17,742 bases of DNA, taken from NCBI GenBank assembly GCA_964432985.1, contig CAYSPT010000089.1, forward strand, positions 1 through 17,742, read 5' to 3'. Shown piece after piece: positions 1-5,999 of this stretch. The number at the start of each line of letters is the position of its first letter. Position 1 is the first letter of the stretch. The DNA is from CAYSPT01 sp964432985 (GTDB lineage Bacteria; Muiribacteriota; CAYSPT01). The notes under the pieces are model-generated. The model worked only from the letters and a program-made list of their open reading frames with translations. It did not search any database and was not told the DNA's origin. The position numbers and the translations under genes were made by a program.

Positions 1-714
1 ACCAGGTTTGAGTAATTGGTAAGCCCGTTCGAATTTCCCCTGTACCATGAGCAGTTGTGCTTCTCCAGCCATGGCTCTGAAATGGTGCGGGTCCAGGTGA
101 AGCGACTGGCGGTACTGCTCGTGGGCCTTATCCAGGTGCCCTCGTTCCTGGTAAGCCGATCCCAAAATTGAGTGCACATCAGCCGAGTTGGGGACAATTT
201 CGAGAGCTTGGTGAAAACACCGGATGGCTTCATCCAATGTCCCCAGCTCCTGGAGAAGGCTTCCGAGGTTTATCAGGGCATTGACGAAATTGGGATTCAA
301 GGAAAGCGCCCGGCGGTAGTGCGCTTCGGCTTTCTCCACCAGTCTTTGATCCTTGAGAACATTGCCGAGATTGTTGTGGGTTTCGGCGTGGTCAGGACAG
401 GTTTCCAGCACCTGATAGAAATGCTGTGCTGCCTCATCCAGTTGACCTCTCATCGCCAGGAGCGAGCCAAGGTTGATGCGGGCGTTAATCTGGTGCGGCA
501 CCCGGGCGAGGGTCAACCTGAACTGATTTTCAGCTTTGCCGAAGTTCCCGGTTTGCAGCAGTAGCAGACCAAGGTGGAAATGAGCGTCAGCGTTAGCCGG
601 TTCGAGTTTGATGACCTGCTGGTAAAGCTTTTCCGCTTGCTGGATTCGGCTTGTCTGGTGAAGCTTAACCGCTTTTTGCAGCAATTCTCCGATCGATTCG
701 CCCACTATGTCCAC
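1..714 (-). CDS. TPR-repeat protein, C-terminus beyond the window
   Basis: The minus strand is open from the left edge to a GTG at 712-714, giving 238 codons with no stop. The frame runs as consecutive 34-residue tetratricopeptide repeats. Typical signatures are the AxxHFHLGLLLLQTGNFGKAE, HNNLGNVLKDQRLVEKAEAHY, NALINLGSLLQELGTLDEA and HSILGSAYQERGHLDKA segments, six or so repeats in all. There is no signal peptide, so a cytoplasmic protein-protein interaction scaffold is likely. The C-terminal domain is cut off, so a fused enzyme such as a methyltransferase, sulfotransferase or O-GlcNAc-transferase-like domain cannot be excluded. A second in-frame GTG at 703-705 has a GGGGTGG sequence five bases upstream and could be the true start. 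The gene diverges from the small membrane-protein gene to its right. Confidence 0.85.
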   Translation of the reverse strand, partial: MDIVGESIGELLQKAVKLHQTSRIQQAEKLYQQVIKLEPANADAHFHLGLLLLQTGNFGKAENQFRLTLARVPHQINARINLGSLLAMRGQLDEAAQHFYQVLETCPDHAETHNNLGNVLKDQRLVEKAEAHYRRALSLNPNFVNALINLGSLLQELGTLDEAIRCFHQALEIVPNSADVHSILGSAYQERGHLDKAHEQYRQSLHLDPHHFRAMAGEAQLLMVQGKFERAYQLLKPG

Positions 715-796
715 CCCGCGGTAAAAGAATACTATGAATATTGAATTGTACGAATTCTATCACAATGTATTATACGGTGGTGGAAAAGGAGGCATT

Positions 797-826
797 GAAC
801 GATAAGATGTGGTGTTGTGGGCGTAG
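797..826 (+). repeat. Short core copy of the conserved upstream element
   Basis: The 30 nt from GAACGAT to GGGCGTAG align without gaps to the core of the two 77-bp copies: 890-919 on the plus strand, and the equivalent part of 12678-12754 on the minus strand. All three share the pattern GAnCGAT, 11 variable bases, then nTGTGGGnGTAG. It lies 93 bp upstream of the core of the second copy, so the region before 996 carries two elements in tandem. Confidence 0.6.
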
Positions 827-861
827 TTAAATATGGTAAATTTCTGTTCTTTCCACGCGCA

Positions 862-938
862 CAGAGTCGAGGGCGGTAACATAAGCAATGATCGATGTTT
901 GGTAATGTTGTGGGTGTAGTGATAATGAACGAGAAGAA
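862..938 (+). repeat. 77-bp conserved upstream element, copy A
   Basis: This segment aligns without gaps with the reverse complement of 12678-12754, with 61 of 77 positions identical by my count. The first 19 bases (CAGAGTCGAGGGCGGTAAC) are identical. The middle 23 are divergent (11/23). The last 35, containing GTGGGTGTAG and ATGAACGAGAAGAA, match at 31/35. It ends 24 bp before a TATAAT box and 57 bp before the GTG start of the small membrane-protein gene. The conserved-variable-conserved pattern suggests a bipartite regulator-binding site or a conserved RNA rather than a coding sequence. Confidence 0.7.
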
Positions 939-961
939 ACTCAGGAAAAAAATTATTAAAG

Positions 962-967
962 TATAAT
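962..967 (+). promoter_or_regulatory. Perfect TATAAT -10 box for the small membrane-protein gene
   Basis: TATAAT lies 29 bp before the GTG start at 996. The position 17 bp upstream (around 939-944, ACTCAG) is not a recognisable -35, so the promoter may need an activator, possibly acting through the 77-bp element just upstream. The in-frame ATG at 966 overlaps this box, which argues against using it as the start codon. Confidence 0.55.
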
Positions 968-995
968 GAGCCGGTTGCAGGTAGGGAGGAATAAC

Positions 996-1379
996 GTGGA
1001 ATACCTGGCGCGACGGTTCCGGTCAAAAACATTCTGGCTGCTGGTGCTATGGGCGGTGGTAGAGGATGTGACATTTTTCATTCCGCTGACCTCGTTGATT
1101 ATCTGGATAGGACTCTTTTACCCGCGGCTGTTCGAAATGGTCATATCGTTACTTTACCAGTTCTGCAGGGATGTTAACCCTGAAAGGTACCGGGAGAACG
1201 TAAACGGGGACCATAATGCTGAGGCCGGTGATGACAGAAAACAAGATAGCGAGGTAAGGCAGGATAGCGAGGTAAGGCAGGATAGCGAGGTAAGGCAAGG
1301 TAGCGAGGTAAGGCAAGGTAGCGAGGTAAGGCAAGGTAGCGAGGGCGGCCAGCCGGATGAAGAAAAAATAAATGGTTAA
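996..1379 (+). CDS. Small membrane protein with hexapeptide-repeat tail
   Basis: This 127-residue protein is not one I recognise. The GTG at 996 is chosen because AGGGAGGA (983-990) sits five bases upstream, whereas the in-frame ATG at 966 lies inside the TATAAT box and has no ribosome site. Residues about 10-58 are basic then strongly hydrophobic (FWLLVLWAVV, then TFFIPLTSLIIWIGLFY, then MVISLLYQF), consistent with one or two membrane passes. The tail from about residue 65 is hydrophilic. It carries six tandem hexapeptides of the form (K/Q)(D/G)SEVR, giving an alternating-charge, probably disordered or helical cytoplasmic extension. It may be co-transcribed with the ProRS-like gene 87 bp downstream. 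Its role is unknown. Confidence 0.75.
   Translation: MEYLARRFRSKTFWLLVLWAVVEDVTFFIPLTSLIIWIGLFYPRLFEMVISLLYQFCRDVNPERYRENVNGDHNAEAGDDRKQDSEVRQDSEVRQDSEVRQGSEVRQGSEVRQGSEGGQPDEEKING
1242..1349 (+). repeat. 18-bp in-frame tandem repeat (5 full units plus a diverged sixth)
   Basis: The units are 1242-1259, 1260-1277, 1278-1295, 1296-1313 and 1314-1331, with a decayed unit at 1332-1349. The consensus is CARGRTAGCGAGGTAAGG and each unit encodes QDSEVR or QGSEVR. The first three units carry GAT (Asp) and the last three GGT (Gly), so the array grew from two sub-types. The length is a multiple of three, so changes in copy number keep the reading frame. Confidence 0.95.
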
Positions 1380-1466
1380 TCAAGCATCGGTGTGGTTTTT
1401 GTTGCCTGCCGGCTGGAGTGTAGAATGTATGGTTGTGCAGCAGATGTGGTGAAGGGAGTTTGCTTA

Positions 1467-3104
1467 ATGCGTCTGTCGGCAATGGTGGGACAAACCTTGC
1501 GTGAGGTTCCGGCCGGTGCTGATCTTGTCAGTCACCGGCTGCTATCCCGTTCCGGTATGATTCGCTGCGTACCTGGAGAGGACTGGGCTTTTCTTCCCCG
1601 TGGTCTGCGGTCGCTTCAGAAACTGAAGGGGATGATCCACGGTGGATTACTGGAGTTGGATGGACAGGAGTTGTTCGGCGCCGCTCCCCGAATGATTACC
1701 GACTGGATGATGGATATGGTGAGGCTGGTGTCACGTGATCTGAGATCATACCGCAGGTTTCCCTGTATTGTATTTGGTATTCAGCCGGTAATTTACGGTG
1801 AGGGAAAGTCCGGAGACGGTCTTCTGGGGACAGGGTGGCCGGTTATGGCCCTGACCGCATCTTTGCATCGTGACACAGACTGCCGCGACATATTTTTTTC
1901 CCATTTGAAGAAACAGTGGAGACGATTGTTCGAACGATGCTCGCTGGCGGCGCAGGAAGTCGGGTCCCTGCCGGCTGCATCTGTCGGAAGCGCAGGATGC
2001 GCCTTCGTTGTATATCATGATGCGGGACGGGACGAGGTGGTCACTTGCTCTTCGTGCGGGTATGCTGCCATGGCCGATTCAGCCTGCTGCGTGGCTGCCT
2101 GTCAAGGTGACATCGAGCCACAGCGTACGGTAGAGGACATCGCTACACCGGGAGCGGAAACCATTGACGATCTAGCTGGATTTCTTGGAGTAATGAAGTC
2201 ACAGACTCTGAAAGCCGTTTTGTACACGGCCACCGGCGGGCTGCAGGACGGAGACTACTTTTTGTTCGTTTCCATACGGGGAGACAGGGATGTGGATGAA
2301 CGGAAACTTACCCGGATAACGAACGGAGCCAGGCTGCGGCCGGCCACTGAAGCAGAGATCAGATCTGCCGGCGCCCTGCCGGGATACGCTTCTCCCATCG
2401 GTTTGAGGAATGTAACGGTAGTTGCCGATCTGTCGGTCAGGTGGGGCTCCAATTTTGTCGTGGGGGCCAACCGTGAGGGGTATCACGTCAGAAATGTCAA
2501 TTACGGTCGTGATTTCGAAGCCGACATCATGGCCGACATATCCCTGGTACGCCCCGGTGATGTGTGCCCGGTCTGCGGTCAACCAGTGGAGCTTGCGCCG
2601 GCATTTGAAATAGCCCGACTGAACGTAAAAGACACCCTGGAATACAGGGGGGGCAGTATGAGTTTCCTCGATGAAGACGGTCGCGAAAAACTGGCAGCGG
2701 CGGGATCGTTTTCACTTAACTGCAGCCGGTTGCTGGCAGCGGTCGTCGAACAGAATCACGACGAGCACGGTATTATATGGCCGCAGGCAGTGGCTCCGCA
2801 CCAGATCTCGTTGATAACGATTGGAGCGAACAAGGTCCGGGTAAAGGATGAAGGTGAGCGGCTATATTCTTTTCTGCGGGGGATGGGATATGATGTTCTG
2901 TATGATGATCGTTCGGAAAGCGCCGGGGTCAAGTTCAAGGATGCGGACCTGATTGGTGCACCGCTTCGACTGGTGATCAGTAAAAGGACCATCGCCGATG
3001 AGGTCGTGGAGGTAAAAGCGCGGGACGGAGAAGAAGTCGTGGTTGTACCGCTGTCAAACCTGGCGGACGAAGTTCGTAAGCACCTGCTGGAAGGCGGCAG
3101 GTGA
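1467..3104 (+). CDS. Prolyl-tRNA synthetase-like protein with eroded catalytic motifs
   Basis: This 545-residue protein aligns end to end with bacterial-type ProRS. The ATG at 1467 follows AAGGGAG with an eight-base spacer and matches the family N-terminus (MRLSxxxxxTLREVPA). The editing (INS/YbaK) domain at about 230-370 keeps the conserved lysine (TLK, about K249), the GxxxP loop (GYASP) and the VVGAN segment. The C-terminal anticodon-binding domain (about 440-545) keeps DDRxExxGVKFKDADLIGxPLR. The aminoacylation core is damaged: a segment of roughly 30 residues including the TxE loop is missing. Motif 2 FRDExRPRxGxxRxREF has become IYGEGKSGDGLLGTG. The GHxFxLGTKYS motif has become ARLNVKDTLEY. 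Motif 3 GCYGIGVSR has become GSFSLNCSR. It should not charge tRNA normally; tRNA binding, trans-editing or regulation is inferred. The intact frame argues against a pseudogene. Confidence 0.9.
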   Translation: MRLSAMVGQTLREVPAGADLVSHRLLSRSGMIRCVPGEDWAFLPRGLRSLQKLKGMIHGGLLELDGQELFGAAPRMITDWMMDMVRLVSRDLRSYRRFPCIVFGIQPVIYGEGKSGDGLLGTGWPVMALTASLHRDTDCRDIFFSHLKKQWRRLFERCSLAAQEVGSLPAASVGSAGCAFVVYHDAGRDEVVTCSSCGYAAMADSACCVAACQGDIEPQRTVEDIATPGAETIDDLAGFLGVMKSQTLKAVLYTATGGLQDGDYFLFVSIRGDRDVDERKLTRITNGARLRPATEAEIRSAGALPGYASPIGLRNVTVVADLSVRWGSNFVVGANREGYHVRNVNYGRDFEADIMADISLVRPGDVCPVCGQPVELAPAFEIARLNVKDTLEYRGGSMSFLDEDGREKLAAAGSFSLNCSRLLAAVVEQNHDEHGIIWPQAVAPHQISLITIGANKVRVKDEGERLYSFLRGMGYDVLYDDRSESAGVKFKDADLIGAPLRLVISKRTIADEVVEVKARDGEEVVVVPLSNLADEVRKHLLEGGR

Positions 3105-3109
3105 CAAAA

Positions 3110-3146
3110 TAAAACAGGCTTCCCTGTGGCAGAGAAACCTGTTTTA
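3110..3146. terminator. Bidirectional hairpin terminator between convergent genes
   Basis: TAAAACAGG (3110-3118) and CCTGTTTTA (3138-3146) form a nine-base-pair stem around a 19-nt loop. T- or A-rich arms lie on both sides. It sits between the stop of the ProRS-like gene (plus) and the stop of the ribbon-helix-helix gene (minus), so it could end both transcripts. Confidence 0.7.
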
Positions 3147-3161
3147 CTATTATAAGCTGGT

Positions 3162-3395
3162 TTAGATAACCGGCCGGCCCGGTCTAAGTTCCTCACGCCT
3201 TGTGGGGAATACATCACCGCGGTCTTTTTCGTAAACGTTAACGGCGTGGATCAGTGCACGTTCAGTCAGCGAGGACATGGTCAGTCCCGGCGTCCAGTAA
3301 ACGGCATTCTTCACGCGCTCGATGAGATCTACAGACAGGTTGATGGTCAGACGGCTCTTTTCCTCTTTTTTCTTCTTGCTCTTTTTCCGTGGCAT
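3162..3395 (-). CDS. Ribbon-helix-helix DNA-binding protein
   Basis: This is a 77-residue protein. The start is the ATG at 3393-3395, preceded by GAAAGGAG with a seven-base spacer. The ATG 21 bases upstream lacks a ribosome site and would overlap the Shine-Dalgarno. The N-terminus is a very basic PRKKSKKKKEEK tail. It is followed by RLTINLSVDLIERVKNAVYW, a beta-strand and first helix of the CopG/Arc ribbon-helix-helix type, then LTMSSLTERALIHAVNVYEK as the second helix, and a RPGRPVI C-terminus. Such proteins dimerise and bind inverted repeats through the beta-ribbon. Here the AT-rich spacer directly upstream is rich in short inverted repeats, so autoregulation or control of the divergent hydrolase gene is plausible. 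Similar proteins occur on plasmids and chromosomes. Confidence 0.75.
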   Translation of the reverse strand: MPRKKSKKKKEEKSRLTINLSVDLIERVKNAVYWTPGLTMSSLTERALIHAVNVYEKDRGDVFPTRREELRPGRPVI

Positions 3396-3597
3396 GGTGC
3401 GACTCCTTTCAATCATTGCACATCGTTCCTTTTCCTATAAACTCAGAAAAAGCAACTAAAGCGATTTTACCAACCTTTCGGTAAAAAGTCCATCAGGAGT
3501 TCCCCTAAAAAAATATAGGATATTTTACCTGATAACTTGAAATAGATGGCTTTACGCTACTTGATGATAATGTATCACAATACTAAATTAAGATATA

Positions 3598-3612
3598 TAG
3601 GGGAACCCCCTA
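3598..3612. promoter_or_regulatory. Palindromic candidate operator TAGGGG-AAC-CCCCTA
   Basis: A perfect 6-3-6 palindrome whose half-site CCCCTA recurs at 3502-3507. It lies in the divergent region between the ribbon-helix-helix gene and the hydrolase gene, 56 bp upstream of the candidate -35 of the hydrolase. Ribbon-helix-helix dimers typically bind short palindromes of this size. The pairing with this regulator is inferred. Confidence 0.4.
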
Positions 3613-3667
3613 AAAGTCTATGAGAGATACTCCTTTGATACGAAGCAACAGCGAAACGAAAGATTTG

Positions 3668-3697
3668 TTGACAGCGTAGGCGCAGGCGTGACATTAT
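3668..3697 (+). promoter_or_regulatory. Candidate promoter for the prolyl-iminopeptidase-like gene
   Basis: A perfect TTGACA (3668-3673) is followed after 18 bases by CATTAT (3692-3697), which matches the -10 consensus at four of six positions. Initiation would fall about 25 bases before the ATG at 3729. Confidence 0.45.
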
Positions 3698-3728
3698 GAC
3701 CTGGATAAATTAGAGAGGGCCGATTTGC

Positions 3729-4673
3729 ATGGCGACTGCGGTGAAAGAGAGCAGGACGTTTGATAGCGGGTATTTCCCTGTATCGGACGGTCACAGCCTT
3801 TACTACGAACGGTACGGTAACCCGCAGGGAAAGCCGGTGCTGTTTCTTCACGGCGGTCCCGGAGCGTGCTGTACGAAAAAGGACAAGCGTTTTTTTGACC
3901 CGGATACCTTCGACGTACTGTTTTTCGACCAGCGTGGCGCGGGGAAAAGCAAGCCTTATGGGAGCATAGAGGCAAACACAACGCAAAAGCTCATTGCAGA
4001 TATAGAGTGTTTGCTCCGCCACTTCAGCCGGGAGCGTGTTATTTTGTTTGGAGGTTCATGGGGCACAACACTGGCTCTCGTATTTGCTATCCAGCGCCCG
4101 GAGATGGTGTCGGGTATGTTGCTGAGTGGGATATTTCTCGGCCACCGCGAAAGCATCAGGCATTACCTGGGAGGCGGCGTCAAACCCTTCTTCCCGGAAG
4201 TCTGGCAGCGTTTTATCAGCCATGTCCCACGGGGCTGCCGGCGGGATCCGGTAGACTATTACTTTCAGCAGATGCTTTCCGAAGACGTTGCCACGCGTGA
4301 AAAGTATTTTTACGAGTGGTCGTATTACGAAGTTTCCATTGCCAAACTGGCTATCTCACACCGCCAGCGTGAAACCTTCATGCGTGAGATATCCTACCGG
4401 GCCACATCCATGCTGGAAGCCTGGTACATGAAGAATGACTGTTTTCTGGAAGAAAACTACATTCTGCGCAACGCGGGCAGGATTCCGCCGGTGCCGGTCT
4501 CCATAATCCACGGCCGCTATGATATGATCTGCACACCACGCCAAGCCTTCCAGCTGCACCGGAAACTGAAGAATTCAGTGCTCCACATGATGAAGGCCGG
4601 GCACTCCAGCAAGGAAAAATCCGTTACCAGGAAAGTGGTTTCAGAGATGCAGCGGATATCCGGCCTCGTATGA
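3729..4673 (+). CDS. pip: Prolyl iminopeptidase-family alpha/beta hydrolase
   Basis: This 314-residue protein has the usual length for family S33. It would remove N-terminal proline from peptides in the cytoplasm; no signal peptide is present. It has the oxyanion HGGPG (41-45), DQRGAGKS (67-74), the nucleophile elbow GGSWGTT (Ser110), the acid in GRYDMIC (Asp265) and the base in AGHSS (His292). AGAGGG lies nine bases before the ATG. The acidic EWSYYE segment (around 196-201) corresponds to the part of the cap that binds the free amino terminus. The second such segment, usually ARIExHYF, reads AWYMKNDCF (231-239), so one expected glutamate is missing and the substrate range may differ. It stands alone, convergent with the M24-type gene. 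Confidence 0.88.
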   Translation: MATAVKESRTFDSGYFPVSDGHSLYYERYGNPQGKPVLFLHGGPGACCTKKDKRFFDPDTFDVLFFDQRGAGKSKPYGSIEANTTQKLIADIECLLRHFSRERVILFGGSWGTTLALVFAIQRPEMVSGMLLSGIFLGHRESIRHYLGGGVKPFFPEVWQRFISHVPRGCRRDPVDYYFQQMLSEDVATREKYFYEWSYYEVSIAKLAISHRQRETFMREISYRATSMLEAWYMKNDCFLEENYILRNAGRIPPVPVSIIHGRYDMICTPRQAFQLHRKLKNSVLHMMKAGHSSKEKSVTRKVVSEMQRISGLV

Positions 4674-4711
4674 CAACTGATCCGGAGTGCCTGTTTATTT
4701 CGCGAGCTTGC

Positions 4712-5848
4712 CTAGACGATGAGATCAGTCAGGTTGCGGGGGGTATTGGTTAGAAACTCGAAACCGTCTTCCGTGATCAGGACTGTGTCTGAGTGTCGGA
4801 ATCCTCCCAACTGAGGTACGTAGATACCCGGCTCCACCGTCATGATCATGCCCGCTTCGAGGATGGTTTCATCAGTGGGAGCGAAGAAGGGAGTTTCGTG
4901 AATATCCAGTCCCATGGAATGCCCGGTCCGGTGAAGGAAGAACTGTGAATAGCCGGCTTTTTCTACCACCCGGCGAGCGGCGAGGTCGACATCACTGCAG
5001 TAAACGCCCGGCCTGATGGTGTCAAAGGCCCGTTTCTGGGATTCGACCATCAGGTGGAAAAATTTCCGTTGGTCGCTGGTGGGTTTCCCGACGATCAGGG
5101 TCCGCTCGTTCTCTGAATGGTATCCTTCGCACAGGCAGCCGGTGCCGTGGATAACCACATCACCGGGCTTAACGGTGTTGGCCGATGGAATAGAGTGGGG
5201 AAGTACGGTTTTAAGGCCCGTAATGGGACGGGCACCCGGGTCCAGTACGAAATCAGGGTACCTGGCGATTCCCTCACTGATCATCGCGGTCATGGCATCC
5301 ATCATGAGCTCAAGCTCCGTGGTGCCGGGAACGGTTTTTTCTATCTCCACGGCCATTCCGTAATCGGCCAGTTCGCATCCGGTCTTGACTAGTTTTATCT
5401 CCCGCTGTTCCTTGCACCGCCGCATATATTCAATTATCGGGGAAACGCCGCTCAGAGTTCCTGCAAAAAGCTCGTTGAGCTGGCAATAAGCGGCGTATGA
5501 GACGGCTCCCGCCTCGAATCCCAGGCGGCACTGTTGAAGACCGCTGTCTTTCATCACCGCCAGGGTCTTGTTCAGGGCAGCCACCAGCGGTGAAAGATTC
5601 TTGCCCCCCTCGAAATCTTTATCGCTGTATTGCTCGACCCGGCCAATGATGGCGTGCTTGAGGGCGTGGTCCATTTCGAGTTCCGGAACCACCAGGACCG
5701 GTTCCTCACACACCAGTACAAAAATGGGCCTGGTATAGGCCACTGCCCGGAATCCGCTTATGTAATAGGTGTTAACCGGCGTGGTGATCAGTAGCGCATC
5801 GAGGTTTTCCTGCCGGACGGCATCGAATACACGGTCAAGCCTGGACAT
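4712..5848 (-). CDS. M24 (creatinase/Xaa-Pro peptidase) fold protein with altered metal site
   Basis: This 378-residue protein has an N-terminal creatinase-N domain (about 3-130) and a C-terminal pita-bread domain (about 150-370), as in Xaa-Pro aminopeptidases, dipeptidases, creatinase and ectoine hydrolase. The catalytic histidines HRTGHSMGLDIHE (306-318) and VEPGIY (Glu339) are kept. In gapless alignment the two ligand aspartates of DxGxxxxGYxSDxTR become Gly235 and Glu246 (HGTGCLCEGYHSENERT). The final glutamate of GVRIED becomes Ser353 (GFRHSD). A normal dimetal centre is therefore unlikely, and creatinase-like metal-independent C-N hydrolysis is a better guess than dipeptidase activity. 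The Shine-Dalgarno is poor: AAAGGA lies 13 bases before the ATG. The substrate is unknown. Confidence 0.85.
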   Translation of the reverse strand: MSRLDRVFDAVRQENLDALLITTPVNTYYISGFRAVAYTRPIFVLVCEEPVLVVPELEMDHALKHAIIGRVEQYSDKDFEGGKNLSPLVAALNKTLAVMKDSGLQQCRLGFEAGAVSYAAYCQLNELFAGTLSGVSPIIEYMRRCKEQREIKLVKTGCELADYGMAVEIEKTVPGTTELELMMDAMTAMISEGIARYPDFVLDPGARPITGLKTVLPHSIPSANTVKPGDVVIHGTGCLCEGYHSENERTLIVGKPTSDQRKFFHLMVESQKRAFDTIRPGVYCSDVDLAARRVVEKAGYSQFFLHRTGHSMGLDIHETPFFAPTDETILEAGMIMTVEPGIYVPQLGGFRHSDTVLITEDGFEFLTNTPRNLTDLIV

Positions 5849-5874
5849 GAGATTGTTCGAATCCTTTCCGTGTC

Positions 5875-5904
5875 AGTTTAAGATATGTCTCTATTATTCG
5901 TCAA
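5875..5904 (-). promoter_or_regulatory. Candidate promoter for the M24-type gene
   Basis: On the minus strand TTGACG (5899-5904) is followed after 18 bases by TAAACT (5875-5880), matching the -10 consensus at four of six positions. It lies 27-56 bases upstream of the ATG. Confidence 0.4.
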
Positions 5905-5947
5905 GCGAACAGGACTGATCCTTATGCTTGCATTGCCAGAGTTTAGT

Positions 5948-5977
5948 TTGACTCAGATGCCATGGATTTCCTATAAT
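5948..5977 (+). promoter_or_regulatory. Strong promoter for the amidohydrolase operon
   Basis: TTGACT (5948-5953), an 18-base spacer and a perfect TATAAT (5972-5977). Transcription should begin near 5984, leaving a leader of only about 16 bases with no clear Shine-Dalgarno before the ATG at 6000. Expression could be limited at translation. Confidence 0.7.
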
Positions 5978-5999
5978 CAGTACATTGTGAGAAACAAAA

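Larger units (their letters stand above)
715..995. other. AT-rich divergent spacer holding two copies of a repeated element
   Basis: This 281-bp spacer separates the TPR gene (minus) from the small membrane-protein gene (plus) and is AT-richer than the flanking genes. It contains a GAATT-GTACG-AATTC inverted repeat at 743-757, the 30-nt core copy at 797-826, the full 77-bp element at 862-938 and a TATAAT box at 962-967. I found no convincing gene. A 104-codon antisense open frame simply reads through the repeats. Confidence 0.6.
3396..3728. other. AT-rich intergenic region with nested inverted repeats
   Basis: There is no gene in this 333-bp divergent spacer. It holds a TTTTACC/GGTAAAA hairpin (3465-3471 with 3480-3486) and a further TTTTACC at 3523-3529. 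ATCAGG/CCTGAT arms lie at 3492-3497 and 3528-3533. GTTCCCCTA at 3499-3507 is matched by its complement TAGGGGAAC at 3598-3606. A perfect TAGGGG-AAC-CCCCTA palindrome spans 3598-3612. These look like candidate operators for the adjacent ribbon-helix-helix protein. Confidence 0.55.

Noticed and set aside
703..727. ACCGCGGGGTGG on the minus strand near the TPR start, recalling the T-box antiterminator motif.
   Set aside because: The order of the motif parts is reversed relative to the T-box consensus, there is no specifier stem or terminator, and the downstream gene is not aminoacyl-tRNA or amino-acid related.
862..938. The 77-bp element as a cyclic-di-GMP or other known riboswitch.
   Set aside because: I could not match its conserved blocks to a known riboswitch core and it has little self-complementarity, so I leave it unassigned.
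760..1074. A 104-codon minus-strand frame with internal similarity (YTHNITKHRSL, YAHNTTSYRSM).
   Set aside because: The internal similarity is the reverse-strand translation of the repeated element. The frame overlaps the better supported small membrane protein and a TATAAT box, and it shows no family resemblance.
1242..1349. The 18-bp repeat array as a CRISPR.
   Set aside because: The units are contiguous with no spacers and keep a coding frame.
1392..1466. A 25-codon N-terminal extension of the ProRS-like protein from a GTG at 1392.
   Set aside because: The ATG at 1467 has an AAGGGAG site at good distance and matches the family N-terminus; the extension has no family counterpart.
1149..1482. 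Minus-strand frames rich in LPYLAIL or LPRYLA repeats.
   Set aside because: The 18-bp repeat has no stop in any of its three reverse frames, so long open frames arise automatically. The plus-strand frame has the ribosome site and membrane segment.
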